From NCBI RefSeq assembly GCF_000367925.1, contig NZ_KB849168.1:189896-253895 (forward strand): a stretch of DNA of 64,000 bases. The letters run 5' to 3'. Made by a program: the position numbers and the translations under genes. The number at the start of each line of letters is the position of its first letter. The stretch's first letter is position 1. The DNA is from Acinetobacter bohemicus ANC 3994. GTDB taxonomy: Bacteria > Pseudomonadota > Gammaproteobacteria > Pseudomonadales > Moraxellaceae. This document shows positions 18,346 through 27,776 of the stretch, piece after piece. Under the pieces are notes generated by a model that saw only the letters and a program-made list of their open reading frames with translations, did no database searches and was not told the origin of the DNA.

Positions 18346-19059
18346 TCAGTTTTTGTCAGTAGTGCTGGGTGATTTTTCTGAACTTGAAAATTCTTTTTGA
18401 CACCATTGTTGAAATAAATGGCGTTTAAATTGCGGATAGATTTGCTCAGTGAAGATTAGCGTTTGAATTCGATCTAAACGGAAATTTCTAAAATCTTCAC
18501 GCAGTTCACACCATGCAGCCAACAACATTTTGTCGTTAAAATATCCCAATGCAAAGGGCCATAATTGCCTGTGTGAAATCTGTTTCTGCTCATCAACATA
18601 ATCAATCTGAATTTTAGTTTGTAAACGAATTGCGATACGCACTTGTTCAACAATGGTTTGATCAACCTCAATCCATGAATGAATGGATTTTAGATAAGTA
18701 TCATTCAAAAATTCTTGTTTTCTTTGTGGCAATACGGCTTTTAATTTGCTTAATACCGAATGTGAAGCCTGCTGTAATGCTTGATCAGGAATAGATTTAG
18801 CCCATTGTAATGCCAGATACATCGCTTCAATTTCTGATTCATCCAAACTCATTGGCGGAAGGAGAAAGTTTTCTTTCAATTGAAATCCTAAACCTACACT
18901 CCCCTCAATATTGACCCCTTGATCACGTAAACTTTCAATATCTCGATAAACACTTCGCACACTGATTTGTAAATGTTCAGCCAAACGTTGCGCAGTAACA
19001 GGGTAACGCTGTTCACGCAGATGCTGTAATAAATGAAGTAATCGAATGGAACGACTCAT
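18346..19059 (-). CDS. HTH/WYL-domain transcriptional regulator (YafY-like)
   Basis: A 237-residue regulator. The N-terminal DeoR-type winged helix (RLLHLLQHLREQRYPVTAQ, then VRSVYRDIESLRDQG) is followed by a WYL domain with QLWPFALGYFNDKMLLAAWC and EDFRNFRLDRI. The canonical W-Y-L triad is replaced here by related residues. WYL domains sense small ligands or nucleic acids; the ligand here is unknown. The genes it controls probably include its own operon and the adjacent GST gene, by position only. Confidence 0.87.
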   Translation of the reverse strand: MSRSIRLLHLLQHLREQRYPVTAQRLAEHLQISVRSVYRDIESLRDQGVNIEGSVGLGFQLKENFLLPPMSLDESEIEAMYLALQWAKSIPDQALQQASHSVLSKLKAVLPQRKQEFLNDTYLKSIHSWIEVDQTIVEQVRIAIRLQTKIQIDYVDEQKQISHRQLWPFALGYFNDKMLLAAWCELREDFRNFRLDRIQTLIFTEQIYPQFKRHLFQQWCQKEFSSSEKSPSTTDKN

Positions 19060-19133
19060 AGCGTATTTTCTTGTTATTCAAAATTAATTTGAGGCGCATA
19101 TCCTTATACGCCCTGAAAAATGATCAACTTTGC

Positions 19134-19802
19134 TTAAGCCACATCGGAAGCATTCACTTGCTGATTTAAAAACTGATCTAAACTTGCGACATCATCTGCA
19201 ATGGTCAAAGGATTAAACTGCTGCAAGACATTTTTACTATGTACACCATAGGCGACGCCGACTCTTGGCATGGCAATATTTTGCGCCATTTCCAAGTCAT
19301 AAGAAGTGTCTCCGACCATAATCGCCTGTTCAGCTTTTACCCCGGTGAACGCCAAAATTTCGGCCAACATCAGCGGGTCAGGTTTGGACTTGGTTTCACT
19401 TGCCGCACGCGTAATCTCAAACAAATCATGACTATTGGTTTGAGCCAGCACACGATCTAAACCTCTACGGCTTTTACCCGTCGCCACCGCAAGCTGAACG
19501 CCCTGATTTTTGAGTCCATACAACATTTCAGCAATGCCCGCAAACCAAGCATCACCCGTTGAATGGGCAACATAATGATCGCCATAACACTTCAAAAGAT
19601 CAGTATGTAATTCAGGCACTGTAGGAAATAAAACTTGAGCCACTTCTGGCAAACCTAAACCGATAATACCTTTTGCCGCTTCAGGGGTTAGCGGTTGCTC
19701 AAATTGCTGCGCTGCAAACTGTAGACTTGCCACAATCTGCCCCACTGAATCAAACAAAGTTCCATCCCAATCAAAGACAATCAGTTCTACAGGTTTATTC
19801 AT
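19134..19802 (-). CDS. HAD-superfamily phosphatase, phosphoglycolate phosphatase-like
   Basis: A 222-residue haloacid-dehalogenase hydrolase. Motif I is VFDWDGTLFDS, motif II ATGKSRRG, motif III KPDPLML and motif IV MVGDTSYDLEMA, so all catalytic residues are present. The size and cap (helical, inserted after motif I) fit the Gph/YjjG group that removes phosphate from small metabolites. It lies just downstream of rluC, an arrangement seen in other gammaproteobacteria. The substrate is not determined. Confidence 0.87.
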   Translation of the reverse strand: MNKPVELIVFDWDGTLFDSVGQIVASLQFAAQQFEQPLTPEAAKGIIGLGLPEVAQVLFPTVPELHTDLLKCYGDHYVAHSTGDAWFAGIAEMLYGLKNQGVQLAVATGKSRRGLDRVLAQTNSHDLFEITRAASETKSKPDPLMLAEILAFTGVKAEQAIMVGDTSYDLEMAQNIAMPRVGVAYGVHSKNVLQQFNPLTIADDVASLDQFLNQQVNASDVA

Positions 19803-19856
19803 TTCGCTCTCATTATTTCAATTTTCTCATGAATCAAAACAGTTGATACTCGTTAG

Positions 19857-19909
19857 GTGGCATGAATGCCACTGTTGAGCAACAGCACAACAATGTGCTG
19901 CTTGCTCAA
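19857..19909. repeat. Two tandem hairpins between rluC and the HAD gene
   Basis: GTGGCAT-GA-ATGCCAC (19857-19872) is immediately followed by a 15-bp stem TTGAGCAACAGCACA / TGTGCTGCTTGCTCAA (19875-19909) with one bulged base and an ACAA loop. Neither hairpin is followed by a proper T run on either strand, so they are not clear terminators. They may be processing or stability elements within the rluC-HAD transcript, or remnants of a dispersed repeat. Confidence 0.6.
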
Positions 19910-19953
19910 GCAAAGATTTTTGTTCCTTTTGATCTTTCAAAAGTAAGCAAGGA

Positions 19954-20889
19954 CTATTTAGACTGCGCACGCAGTTGCGCCACCAAATTCTGCATATCTT
20001 CAGGCAAAGGTGCTTCAATGGTTGGATAACCCGGAATTTCTAAACGCAAGGCATGTAAACACAAACGACGTGCCGCAGGGCCTTTATATTCAGTTTCATG
20101 GCCGTATTTATCATCACCAATTAAAGGATGACCAATACTTAAACCATGCACACGAATTTGATGTGTACGTCCCGAAAGTGGTGACGCATAAACCAAAGTA
20201 CCATGACGGAAACGCTCTGCGACATTCCACTGCGTTTGACTTGGCTTACCTTCTTTAGATACACGTACACGACGCTCACCATTGGCCAATTCATAACGAT
20301 GTAAAGGCGCATCAATCAGTTGTTTATCCAAACTGACCTGACCTTTGACAATCGCAGCATAGGTTTTTTTAATTTTATGTTCACGCAATAAATCTTGCAG
20401 GGTTTTAAGCGTACTGCGTTTTTTACTGATCATCACTAAACCAGAGGTATCACGGTCAATACGATGAATCAGCTCTAAATATTTTTTACCTGTGGCTGCG
20501 CGTAAACCTTCAATCAGACCATAAGCCACGCCACTTCCACCATGCACGGCAATGCCTGAAGGTTTATTTACAATCATCAAGCCTTCATCTTCATAAATCA
20601 CACGGCTGAGTAAACTCTGTGCAACTTTGTCTGACACGGGTGCAGCCGTTTCATCTTTAGGTTCATAACGAATCGGGGCCACACGAATTTGATCGCCAAT
20701 TGCCAGTTTAGTTTCAGCTTTAATGCGTTTTTTATTGACCCGAACTTGCCCTTCACGCATCAAGCGATAAATCCGACTTTTAGGCACACCTTTGAGCCTA
20801 GAAAATAGAAAATTATCGATACGTTGGCCCGATTGATGCTCGTCCACTTCAAACCAAGTGACACTTTGCCATTCTTGCGTAGAATTCAT
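19954..20889 (-). CDS. rluC: 23S rRNA pseudouridine synthase RluC
   Basis: A pseudouridine synthase of about 311 residues acting on 23S rRNA (positions 955, 2504 and 2580 in E. coli numbering). The N-terminal S4 RNA-binding domain is QRIDNFLFSRLKGVPKSRIYR. The catalytic motif HRIDRDTSGLVMISK carries the essential Asp, and the C-terminal part includes SGRTHQIRVH. A TTG at 20907 would extend the protein by six residues. The ATG at 20889 is preferred. It is divergent from rne, as in many gammaproteobacteria, so the 740-bp spacer serves both. Confidence 0.92.
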   Translation of the reverse strand: MNSTQEWQSVTWFEVDEHQSGQRIDNFLFSRLKGVPKSRIYRLMREGQVRVNKKRIKAETKLAIGDQIRVAPIRYEPKDETAAPVSDKVAQSLLSRVIYEDEGLMIVNKPSGIAVHGGSGVAYGLIEGLRAATGKKYLELIHRIDRDTSGLVMISKKRSTLKTLQDLLREHKIKKTYAAIVKGQVSLDKQLIDAPLHRYELANGERRVRVSKEGKPSQTQWNVAERFRHGTLVYASPLSGRTHQIRVHGLSIGHPLIGDDKYGHETEYKGPAARRLCLHALRLEIPGYPTIEAPLPEDMQNLVAQLRAQSK

Positions 20890-20907
20890 ACAGTTACGAT
20901 GACCCAA

Positions 20908-21648
20908 AAAAATACTAAAATTGATTAAAAACTGATCACTTAGGCTATGCTTTACACAAGAAATTTAAGCTTAGCCCATAGGCAGATGATGCAAGGTTTG
21001 ATATAGTCAGCGCACGGATACCACCGTTAGTATGAAAAAATTTAATTACTTCAATATTTTTGAAGCTAAACATTAAATTTCACAACTCATACTAAATACG
21101 GAAAGGTCCCTAAAGAATATGCCGACGCCGAAGGCTTATTATATCGGCAAAAAAGCAAACTGTTGCGTTTAATTGTACTTAATGTACATAAATCAGTTTG
21201 CCCCAAAAATATGTCGCCAACTTTGAGTTGGTTTTTAAACGTAAACTGATACACATCAAATGAGTCGCAACCTGAAGTCGCATTCAGGCTACAACGTTGA
21301 TGCATTGGATCTGCACATAAAGCAAAGATACGATGATAATTCCGTATCAAGACACTCTATCTTAAACGAAGGGATGATCTTCAAGCTACGTGACAGTGAA
21401 AGTTACTCACATCTAATGCACCGTTTGTCCGCCAGTGAATCCGTTCAGGTGACTTTAATCGTTGAAAGATTGAAGCCGTATTGCCATCATCAATACGTGA
21501 ATCAAAAACCGAAGCCGAACAAAAAAGGCCGGTAAAAAAGCTCAGACCACAGGTGTTATTTTGAGATCTGAGTGTTGATCCGTAATATGTGATGTTCGCT
21601 ACGTGAATAGCGATGTTTTGTTGTGTATCACTAGTTAGGTGTATACCC
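20908..21648 (+). promoter_or_regulatory. rne upstream region with structured leader
   Basis: A long spacer before rne with several potential RNA hairpins. They are GCCGA/TCGGC at 21121-21148; GCAAACTG/CAGTTTGC at 21155-21201; CCAACT-TTG-AGTTGG followed by TTTTT at 21217-21236; CCTGAA/TTCAGG at 21271-21288; and CTCAGA/TCTGAG at 21541-21572. RNase E in enteric bacteria autoregulates through hairpins in a long 5' leader, and this looks like a functional counterpart. The hairpin with a T run could act as an attenuator. A possible -10 (TATAGT at 21002-21007) is visible without a clear -35. Confidence 0.55.
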
Positions 21649-24600
21649 ATGAAACGTATGTTGATTAATGCAACACATGCCGAAGAGATTCGCGTTGCAC
21701 TTGTCACGGGTCAGCGTCTTTACGATTTTGATTTAGAAAATCGTACCCGTGAACAAAAAAAATCCAATATCTATAAAGGTCACGTGACTCGCGTCGAGCC
21801 TTCGTTAGAAGCTGTTTTTGTTGAGTATGGTGCAGGTCGTCAAGGCTTCCTCTCTATGCGTGAAATCGCAAACTCATACTACCAAGCAGATCCACGTCAA
21901 ACTTCAAATATCCGCGAATTGATCACTGAAGGCACTGAGCTTTTGGTTCAAGTGGAAAAAGAGGAACGTGGCAATAAAGGTGCTGCCCTTTCGACCTTTA
22001 TTTCACTGGCTGGACGTTATTTGGTGCTGATGCCAAACAATCCAAAAGGTGGCGGTATTAGTCGTCAAATTTCGGGTTCAGTTCGTGAAGAATTGAAAGA
22101 AATGTTGGCGTCACTCAATACACCGCGTGGCATGAGCGTAATTGTTCGTACCGCAGGAATTGGTCGCTCTCAAGAAGAATTACAACTTGATTTACAGCAT
22201 TTGCTAGACCTTTGGGCACAAATCCAAAGTACTGCAAGTTCTGGTCCATCACCAATGTTGGTGCATCAAGAAGCTGGCGTGGTCACACGTGCGATTCGTG
22301 ACTATTTACGTGACGATGTTGCTGAAATTTTAATTGACTCTGAACAAGCTTATAACGAAGCGTATAACTTCGTGAAAGCTGTGATGCCACGTCAGTTAGA
22401 AAAATTAAAAACCTATACTTTAAATGAGCCTTTATTTGCTCACTTCGGTATCGAAAGCCAAATTCAAACGGCCTATGAACGTGAAGTTAAACTTCCTTCT
22501 GGTGGTTCAATCGTCATCGACCAAACCGAAGCTTTAGTGTCTATCGACATTAACTCGGCGAAATCGACACGTGGTCACGATGTTGAAGACACGGCTTTAA
22601 ATACCAATTTAGAAGCAGCCGAAGAAATTGCGCGTCAACTGCGTTTACGTGATATCGGTGGTTTGGTGGTGATCGATTTTATCGACATGACCAAAGACCG
22701 TAACCAACGTATGGTTGAAGCAAAACTTCGTGAAGCAACGCAAAGCGACCGTGCCCGTATCCAATTCGGTCAATTGTCTCGTTTTGGCTTAATGGAAATG
22801 AGTCGCCAACGCTTACGCCCTTCGTTAGAAGAAGCAACGGGTTACGTTTGCCCACGCTGTCATGGCACAGGTATGGTACGTGACTTACGCTCTCTTTCAC
22901 TTTCGATTATGCGTAAAGTGGAAGAAATTGCGCTGCGTGAACGTCATGGTGAAGTTCAAGTGGAAGTGCCTGTTGAAATTGCAGCATTCTTGTTGAATGA
23001 AAAGCGTCACAGCCTCGTTTACCTAGAACAAACTTCAAATGTTCGTGTGACTGTTTTACCACACCCACATTTAGAAACGCCGCATTATGAAATTACTTAT
23101 AATGCTGAAGGTTTTGCACCAACCAGCTATGAACGTACTGAAGCGACACGTTCAAGTGAAAAAGAGTTGGGTTATGAATCTTCTGAATGGCATTTAGAAG
23201 ATGGGCAACAAGCTCAAGCTGCACCACAAGCTCAGCAGCAAGACAAAAACCAAAACAACAAGCAACAACGCCGTCCACAACAAGCTGCTCAAGAAGCACA
23301 GCAACAACAGCCAACTCAAGTTGCAGCTGTTGCTCAAGCGTCAGCAAGCCCATGTGCATGGTTAGAAAACTTGTTTGTGCAAAAGCAAGCAAAGACTGTT
23401 GATCAAGCACGTTCAGCAAACAATGCTGCCGCAGCCATTGAACAAATGGTCAATGGTGGTGCTGTAAGTCGTGGTCAATTTGGTCAAGTGGGCCAAGTTA
23501 CAACGGCTGCACCTGTGCAAAGCGCACCTGTTGCAACTGCAAACAGCAATGCTTACTTAACGCCAAATACACCTGTGACTCAGAAACAGGAACAGCGTGA
23601 AGTTGCGGATAAATATTCTGATAAAGAAGAAAAAACGCAACGTCACAATAAAAAGCGCGTTAACAAGCCAAAAGAGCAACGCGAACAAGTTCAGCATGAC
23701 AATCAACAAAACCAAGTGCATGAAGAAATTGTTCAAGTCTCTCGTCAGGAACAACGCCAAGAACAGCGTCAGGAGCAACGTCAAGATCCGCGTGACAACA
23801 AGCGCCCGACTCGACGTCAACATCCAGAACAACAAAATGCTGAAGTTCAACTTGAGCAAAATGCTGTTCCACGCCGTGACCGCAATAATCAGCAACGTCC
23901 AAACCGCCCAAATCGTCACCGCGATCAAAGCGTATTGAACGAACAAGCACCTCAACCAGCGGTTGCTGCTGCGCCTGTCATCAATGAGCAACAACCCAAA
24001 GTCGAAGTGATTGATACACCGCGTCAAGAGGTTATGCCGACAGCATTAGTGATTAATGTCGATCAAGCGAAAAGCGAAATCATTGCATTAAACACGGCAG
24101 CTGCTGTTGTTGAAGCACCGGTTGTACAAGCGGCACCTGTCGCTGTGGCAGAAACCAAAGCTGCGGTCATAGAAAAACCAGTGGTTGTGAAGGAAGAAAA
24201 GCCGGCAACAACGACCAAAGCACAAGAGTCACATAAGCCACGTTCTGCTGATCGACGTGCAAGTAACGACCCACGCATGCGTAGTCGCCAAAAACGTGAA
24301 AATCAAGCGAAACAACACGCTCCAGCACCAAAGTTGAATCCATCACAGGTGCCAACCTTGAGTCAATATACCGTGGGCAGTTTAATTCGCCATGTGTATG
24401 GTGAAGATTGTTCAGTGCTGATCGAGCAGTTTGGTTTAATCCCAACGTTCAATCGTGCATTGGTCAAATTCACTGAGCAATATGCTGCGACCATCGTGCA
24501 TCAGGCAACTGAGGCAGAAGCAGCACAGCCTGTTACACGCGATGTTGCGGTCACCAAAGCGGCTCCAGAGGCTGAACCAGCACCGGTATTGGACTTAACA

Positions 24601-25092
24601 CCGCCGACTGCTATTTCAGATAAGCGTGTTGCCAACGATCCACGTGAACGTCGTCGTTTAGCAAAACTTGCAGCGGAACAAGCTTTAGAGCAAGCCAAGC
24701 AAGCGCATAGCGAACCTGAAGCAACTAAAGACGTGGTGACAATCGCACCTGAAGTGGTTGAAACAGTCGTGACTGAAATCGAGCCTGTGACAGAACAAGT
24801 CACTGCCATCGAAGATGTCGCAGTCGTGGATGAACCTAAAGTAGCGGCTGAACCCGTCATTAAGGCTGAAAAACCTGCACCTGTTGCAAAAGTAGTAGAG
24901 CCTAAGCCTGTTGAAGCAAAACCTGTACAAGCTGAAACAGCTGTAGACGTTGCGCAAGACCTACAGGCTTTAGCAGAGCCAAAAACCGATGCAAACAAAG
25001 ACGAAACCGAAGATGATGAGGACAAACCAATCCGCCCTCGTCGCCCTCGCGGTCGTCCACCAAAGAAAGCAACTCCTGCAAATGAGTCATAA
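21649..25092 (+). CDS. rne: Ribonuclease E
   Basis: The endoribonuclease that begins mRNA decay and processes rRNA and tRNA, and scaffolds the degradosome. It is 1147 residues from the start at 21649 ([15 protein letters not shown]). AGGTG lies 9 bases before it; an in-frame ATG at 21613 lacks conserved sequence. The S1 domain is at about 35-125, catalytic aspartates at about D300 (SIDINSAKS) and D343 (VVIDFIDM), and the zinc-link CPRCHGTG at 401-404. Residues after about 520 are low-complexity: Gln-rich, then Arg/Gln repeats ([12 protein letters not shown]), and two similar basic patches ([13 protein letters not shown] near 870, [13 protein letters not shown] near 990) flanking a folded-looking segment [15 protein letters not shown]. 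The tail ends in [12 protein letters not shown]. Confidence 0.96.
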   Translation: MKRMLINATHAEEIRVALVTGQRLYDFDLENRTREQKKSNIYKGHVTRVEPSLEAVFVEYGAGRQGFLSMREIANSYYQADPRQTSNIRELITEGTELLVQVEKEERGNKGAALSTFISLAGRYLVLMPNNPKGGGISRQISGSVREELKEMLASLNTPRGMSVIVRTAGIGRSQEELQLDLQHLLDLWAQIQSTASSGPSPMLVHQEAGVVTRAIRDYLRDDVAEILIDSEQAYNEAYNFVKAVMPRQLEKLKTYTLNEPLFAHFGIESQIQTAYEREVKLPSGGSIVIDQTEALVSIDINSAKSTRGHDVEDTALNTNLEAAEEIARQLRLRDIGGLVVIDFIDMTKDRNQRMVEAKLREATQSDRARIQFGQLSRFGLMEMSRQRLRPSLEEATGYVCPRCHGTGMVRDLRSLSLSIMRKVEEIALRERHGEVQVEVPVEIAAFLLNEKRHSLVYLEQTSNVRVTVLPHPHLETPHYEITYNAEGFAPTSYERTEATRSSEKELGYESSEWHLEDGQQAQAAPQAQQQDKNQNNKQQRRPQQAAQEAQQQQPTQVAAVAQASASPCAWLENLFVQKQAKTVDQARSANNAAAAIEQMVNGGAVSRGQFGQVGQVTTAAPVQSAPVATANSNAYLTPNTPVTQKQEQREVADKYSDKEEKTQRHNKKRVNKPKEQREQVQHDNQQNQVHEEIVQVSRQEQRQEQRQEQRQDPRDNKRPTRRQHPEQQNAEVQLEQNAVPRRDRNNQQRPNRPNRHRDQSVLNEQAPQPAVAAAPVINEQQPKVEVIDTPRQEVMPTALVINVDQAKSEIIALNTAAAVVEAPVVQAAPVAVAETKAAVIEKPVVVKEEKPATTTKAQESHKPRSADRRASNDPRMRSRQKRENQAKQHAPAPKLNPSQVPTLSQYTVGSLIRHVYGEDCSVLIEQFGLIPTFNRALVKFTEQYAATIVHQATEAEAAQPVTRDVAVTKAAPEAEPAPVLDLTPPTAISDKRVANDPRERRRLAKLAAEQALEQAKQAHSEPEATKDVVTIAPEVVETVVTEIEPVTEQVTAIEDVAVVDEPKVAAEPVIKAEKPAPVAKVVEPKPVEAKPVQAETAVDVAQDLQALAEPKTDANKDETEDDEDKPIRPRRPRGRPPKKATPANES

Positions 25093-25118
25093 TTCGCTCT
25101 AATGCAGCAAAATAAAAA

Positions 25119-25150
25119 AACCTAGTCATTTCGGTGACTAGGTTTTTTTT
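25119..25150 (+). terminator. Rho-independent terminator after rne
   Basis: CCTAGTCA / TGACTAGG with loop TTTCGG, preceded by an A run and followed by eight T, starts about 30 bp after the rne stop. Confidence 0.95.
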
Positions 25151-25265
25151 GTTATTTTGAGCAAATTAGGTTGATTGCTCTAGGGTTAAACCACTAAAAA
25201 GACAACTGTACAGATGACTACAAATAAATAGACATACTGGATTATGAAAAATAAATAGGATTCTT

Positions 25266-27104
25266 ATGCACAACACACAAAATGATCTGATTAGTATTTC
25301 GGATGTCGCAGCAAAATTACCTAAATTTATCAGTAAAGTGCCTCATTTATTGAGTGGACTCAAACAAGCCTATTTACGCACCCCCAATACCCCTGCTGGC
25401 TTAGGCATTGCATTTGAAAAAGCCGTCAAACGCAATCCTCAAGGAAATGCTTTATTATTCGAAGAGCAAAAATTTACCTATCAAGCACTCAATGAATGGG
25501 CAAACCAAATTGGGCACTTTTATTTGTCAATTGGGGCACGTAAAGGTGATGTGATTGCCGTCATGGTGGAGAATCGCCCTGAACTGGTGGCAACCGTGAT
25601 TGCTTTGGCCAAAATTGGGGTCACCGCAGCTTTAGTCAATACCTCGCAAAGCGGTAAAGCATTAACGCATAGCATTAACCTAGTCAAACCGATCGCCATT
25701 ATTCTGGGGGAAGAATGCCGTGCCGCAGTGGATGAAGTACGTCAAGACTTACTGCTTAAAGAAGATCGCTTTCACTGGTTTGCAGATCAGGAAACCTTAG
25801 TTGATGCGGGTAAATCACCAAAAGGCTGGACGAATTTAGCAGAAAAAATTATTCACTTTCCTAAATTCAACACACCCACCACGCATAGCATTCAAGGCAA
25901 AGATGGTCTTTTTTACATCTATACCTCAGGCACGACAGGTTTACCTAAAGCGGTCATTTTCACCCATAGCCGTTGGACGTTGGCATACGGCACCTATGGT
26001 CATATCCTAGCTTTAACCAGTGATGATGTGATGTATTGCACCCTACCGCTTTACCATGCAACAGGCATTGTGGTCTGTTGGTGTGGTGTGATTGCAGGCA
26101 GTGCAACACTGGCCTTGCGACGTAAATACTCAACTTCTGCTTTTTGGAAAGATGTTCAAAAATTTGATGCCTCTGCCATTGGCTATGTCGGGGAGTTATG
26201 CCGTTACCTCATGGATGCACCAAGCTCTGAACTTGAACGTGGGCATCGAGTCAAAAAAATGATCGGCAATGGCATGCGTCCGAATATTTGGGACAAATTC
26301 AAACAACGTTTTGGTGTAGAAGAAATTCTTGAGTTATATGCATCAAGCGAAGGCAATGTGGGTTTCAGCAACATCTTTAATTTTGATAATACCGTCGGCT
26401 TTTCACCGACACCTTATGCGATTATTGAATTTGATAAAGAAAGCAATGCCCCGGTCAAAGATGCCCAAGGCTGGTGTAAAAAAGTCAAAAAAGGTGAAGT
26501 TGGCTTACTTGTAGGCAAAATTACCCGTCGTTCGCCATTTGACGGCTACACCGATCCTGAAAAAAATAAATCGGTCATTATGAAAGATGTTTTTACTCAG
26601 GGTGACTCTTTCTTTAATACTGGCGATCTGGTGCGTGATATTGGTTTCCGTCATGCTCAATTTGTTGACCGCTTAGGCGATACCTACCGCTGGAAAGGCG
26701 AAAATGTATCGACGACTGAAGTCGAAAATGCCGTCAGCGAATATGAAAAAATTGCTGAAGCCGTGGTTTACGGGGTAGAAATTCCCAATACCAATGGTCG
26801 TGCTGGCATGGCAGCCATTACACTGGCAGATCATGCTGAATTTACTCAACAAGATTTACAGCAAATGGCGACTGAATTTAAAAAATGCTTGCCAGCTTAT
26901 GCCGTTCCTGTGTTTTTACGCATTCAAGTACACGTTGAAACCACAGGTACTTTTAAATACCAGAAAAACAAGTTAAAAGAGCAAGCCTTTGATCCGAATA
27001 AAACAGATGAACGCTTGTTGGTTTTACTGCCAAATGCAACCGAATACTGTGATTTAACTGCTGAAATATTCAACAATATTCAAACGTATCAGTACCGTTT
27101 CTAA
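25266..27104 (+). CDS. Long-chain acyl-CoA synthetase (FATP/FadD6-like)
   Basis: A 612-residue AMP-forming ligase that activates fatty acids to acyl-CoA. The P-loop-like motif is FYIYTSGTTGLPKAVIF near residue 217. ELYASSEGNVGF is the A5 motif, and FNTGDLVRDIGF with FVDRLGDTYRWKGENVSTTEVE are the late adenylation motifs. The ending TGTFKYQKNKLKEQAFDP is typical of the very-long-chain/FATP-type subgroup. It stands alone between the rne terminator and the tRNA-Lys genes. The chain-length preference cannot be read from the sequence. Confidence 0.9.
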   Translation: MHNTQNDLISISDVAAKLPKFISKVPHLLSGLKQAYLRTPNTPAGLGIAFEKAVKRNPQGNALLFEEQKFTYQALNEWANQIGHFYLSIGARKGDVIAVMVENRPELVATVIALAKIGVTAALVNTSQSGKALTHSINLVKPIAIILGEECRAAVDEVRQDLLLKEDRFHWFADQETLVDAGKSPKGWTNLAEKIIHFPKFNTPTTHSIQGKDGLFYIYTSGTTGLPKAVIFTHSRWTLAYGTYGHILALTSDDVMYCTLPLYHATGIVVCWCGVIAGSATLALRRKYSTSAFWKDVQKFDASAIGYVGELCRYLMDAPSSELERGHRVKKMIGNGMRPNIWDKFKQRFGVEEILELYASSEGNVGFSNIFNFDNTVGFSPTPYAIIEFDKESNAPVKDAQGWCKKVKKGEVGLLVGKITRRSPFDGYTDPEKNKSVIMKDVFTQGDSFFNTGDLVRDIGFRHAQFVDRLGDTYRWKGENVSTTEVENAVSEYEKIAEAVVYGVEIPNTNGRAGMAAITLADHAEFTQQDLQQMATEFKKCLPAYAVPVFLRIQVHVETTGTFKYQKNKLKEQAFDPNKTDERLLVLLPNATEYCDLTAEIFNNIQTYQYRF

Positions 27105-27186
27105 TTCAAAAAAGCATGTTTTTTGACTAGATATAGCAAATTTGTTGCATTTATAATCAAACATCAACAAGTTTGCTAATTTTTAC

Positions 27187-27214
27187 TTGCGCTCGTTTCA
27201 TAACTTGCTACAAT
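27187..27214 (+). promoter_or_regulatory. Probable sigma70 promoter of the tRNA-Lys genes
   Basis: TTGCGC (27187-27192) and TACAAT (27209-27214) are spaced by 16 bp, about 78 bp before the first tRNA. This is an acceptable match to the -35/-10 consensus. Confidence 0.5.
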
Positions 27215-27291
27215 ACGCCCATCAAAACGAAGTGGTGTTTAGAAAAATTTTCTTGCACTGCACATTCAACGAATACTTGAATGTTGGTTCA

Positions 27292-27367
27292 GGGTCGTTA
27301 GCTCAGCTGGTAGAGCAGCGGACTTTTAATCCGTTGGTCCCGCGTTCGAATCGCGGACGACCCACCA
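27292..27367 (+). tRNA. tRNA-Lys (anticodon TTT), copy 1
   Basis: A 76-nt cloverleaf with acceptor GGGTCGT/ACGACCC, D arm GCTC/GAGC, anticodon stem GCGGA/TCCGT enclosing loop CTTTTAA, T arm with GTTCGAATC, and encoded CCA. Anticodon UUU reads AAA and AAG. Confidence 0.97.
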
Positions 27368-27389
27368 CTTATTTTGATCACCTAGAGAT

Positions 27390-27465
27390 GGGTCGTTAGC
27401 TCAGCTGGTAGAGCAGCGGACTTTTAATCCGTTGGTCCCGCGTTCGAATCGCGGACGACCCACCA
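27390..27465 (+). tRNA. tRNA-Lys (anticodon TTT), copy 2
   Basis: Identical in sequence to the tRNA at 27292, separated from it by 22 bp and presumably processed from the same precursor. It has an encoded CCA. Confidence 0.97.
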
Positions 27466-27617
27466 TTTATTCTTAAATTTTCTTTCTGTTATCCTCATCA
27501 GAAACCAAACCTGAAAATCCCCCAATACAATACGCCCTGCTATTTTGACCACTTCAGCTTTGTCAAAATTTTGCTTCAGCTTGTACTTTATTTAAAAGCA
27601 TGGTTTAAATAGGTTCA

Positions 27618-27693
27618 GGGTTGTTAGCTCAGTGGGTAGAGCAGTAGACTCTTAATCTATTGGTCGAGGGTTCAAGCCCCTCACAACCCACCA
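27618..27693 (+). tRNA. tRNA-Lys (anticodon CTT)
   Basis: A 76-nt cloverleaf with acceptor GGGTTGT/ACAACCC, anticodon stem GTAGA/TCTAT with loop CTCTTAA, T arm GAGGG/CCCTC and encoded CCA. Anticodon CUU reads only AAG. It differs from the two neighbours throughout the acceptor, anticodon and T stems. Confidence 0.95.
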
Positions 27694-27732
27694 AATTTAA
27701 TCAAAATCAGTGCACATTAATCTTCATGCCAT

Positions 27733-27761
27733 AAAAAATCTCCGCATTTGGAGATTTTTTT
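27733..27761. terminator. Bidirectional rho-independent terminator
   Basis: AAATCTCC / GGAGATTT with loop GCATTT has A and T runs on both sides. It lies between the tRNA-Lys genes (plus) and the lipoprotein gene (minus) and can serve both. Confidence 0.92.
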
Positions 27762-27776
27762 ATTATTTGCATCTCA

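Noticed and set aside
19827..20018. 63-residue reading frame on the minus strand overlapping the end of rluC
   Set aside because: It overlaps rluC in another frame and crosses both hairpins; no ribosome binding site or recognisable sequence.
21260..21535. 91-residue plus-strand frame in the rne leader
   Set aside because: It lies across likely RNA hairpins, has no clear ribosome binding site and no domain-like pattern; leader RNA is the simpler explanation.
23557..25129. Several long antisense frames opposite the 3' part of rne
   Set aside because: They follow from the low-complexity Gln/Ala-rich composition of the rne tail; their translations are biased repeats without start signals.
27187..27399. 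70-residue frame through the tRNA-Lys genes
   Set aside because: It reads through two perfect tRNA genes and is an artefact.
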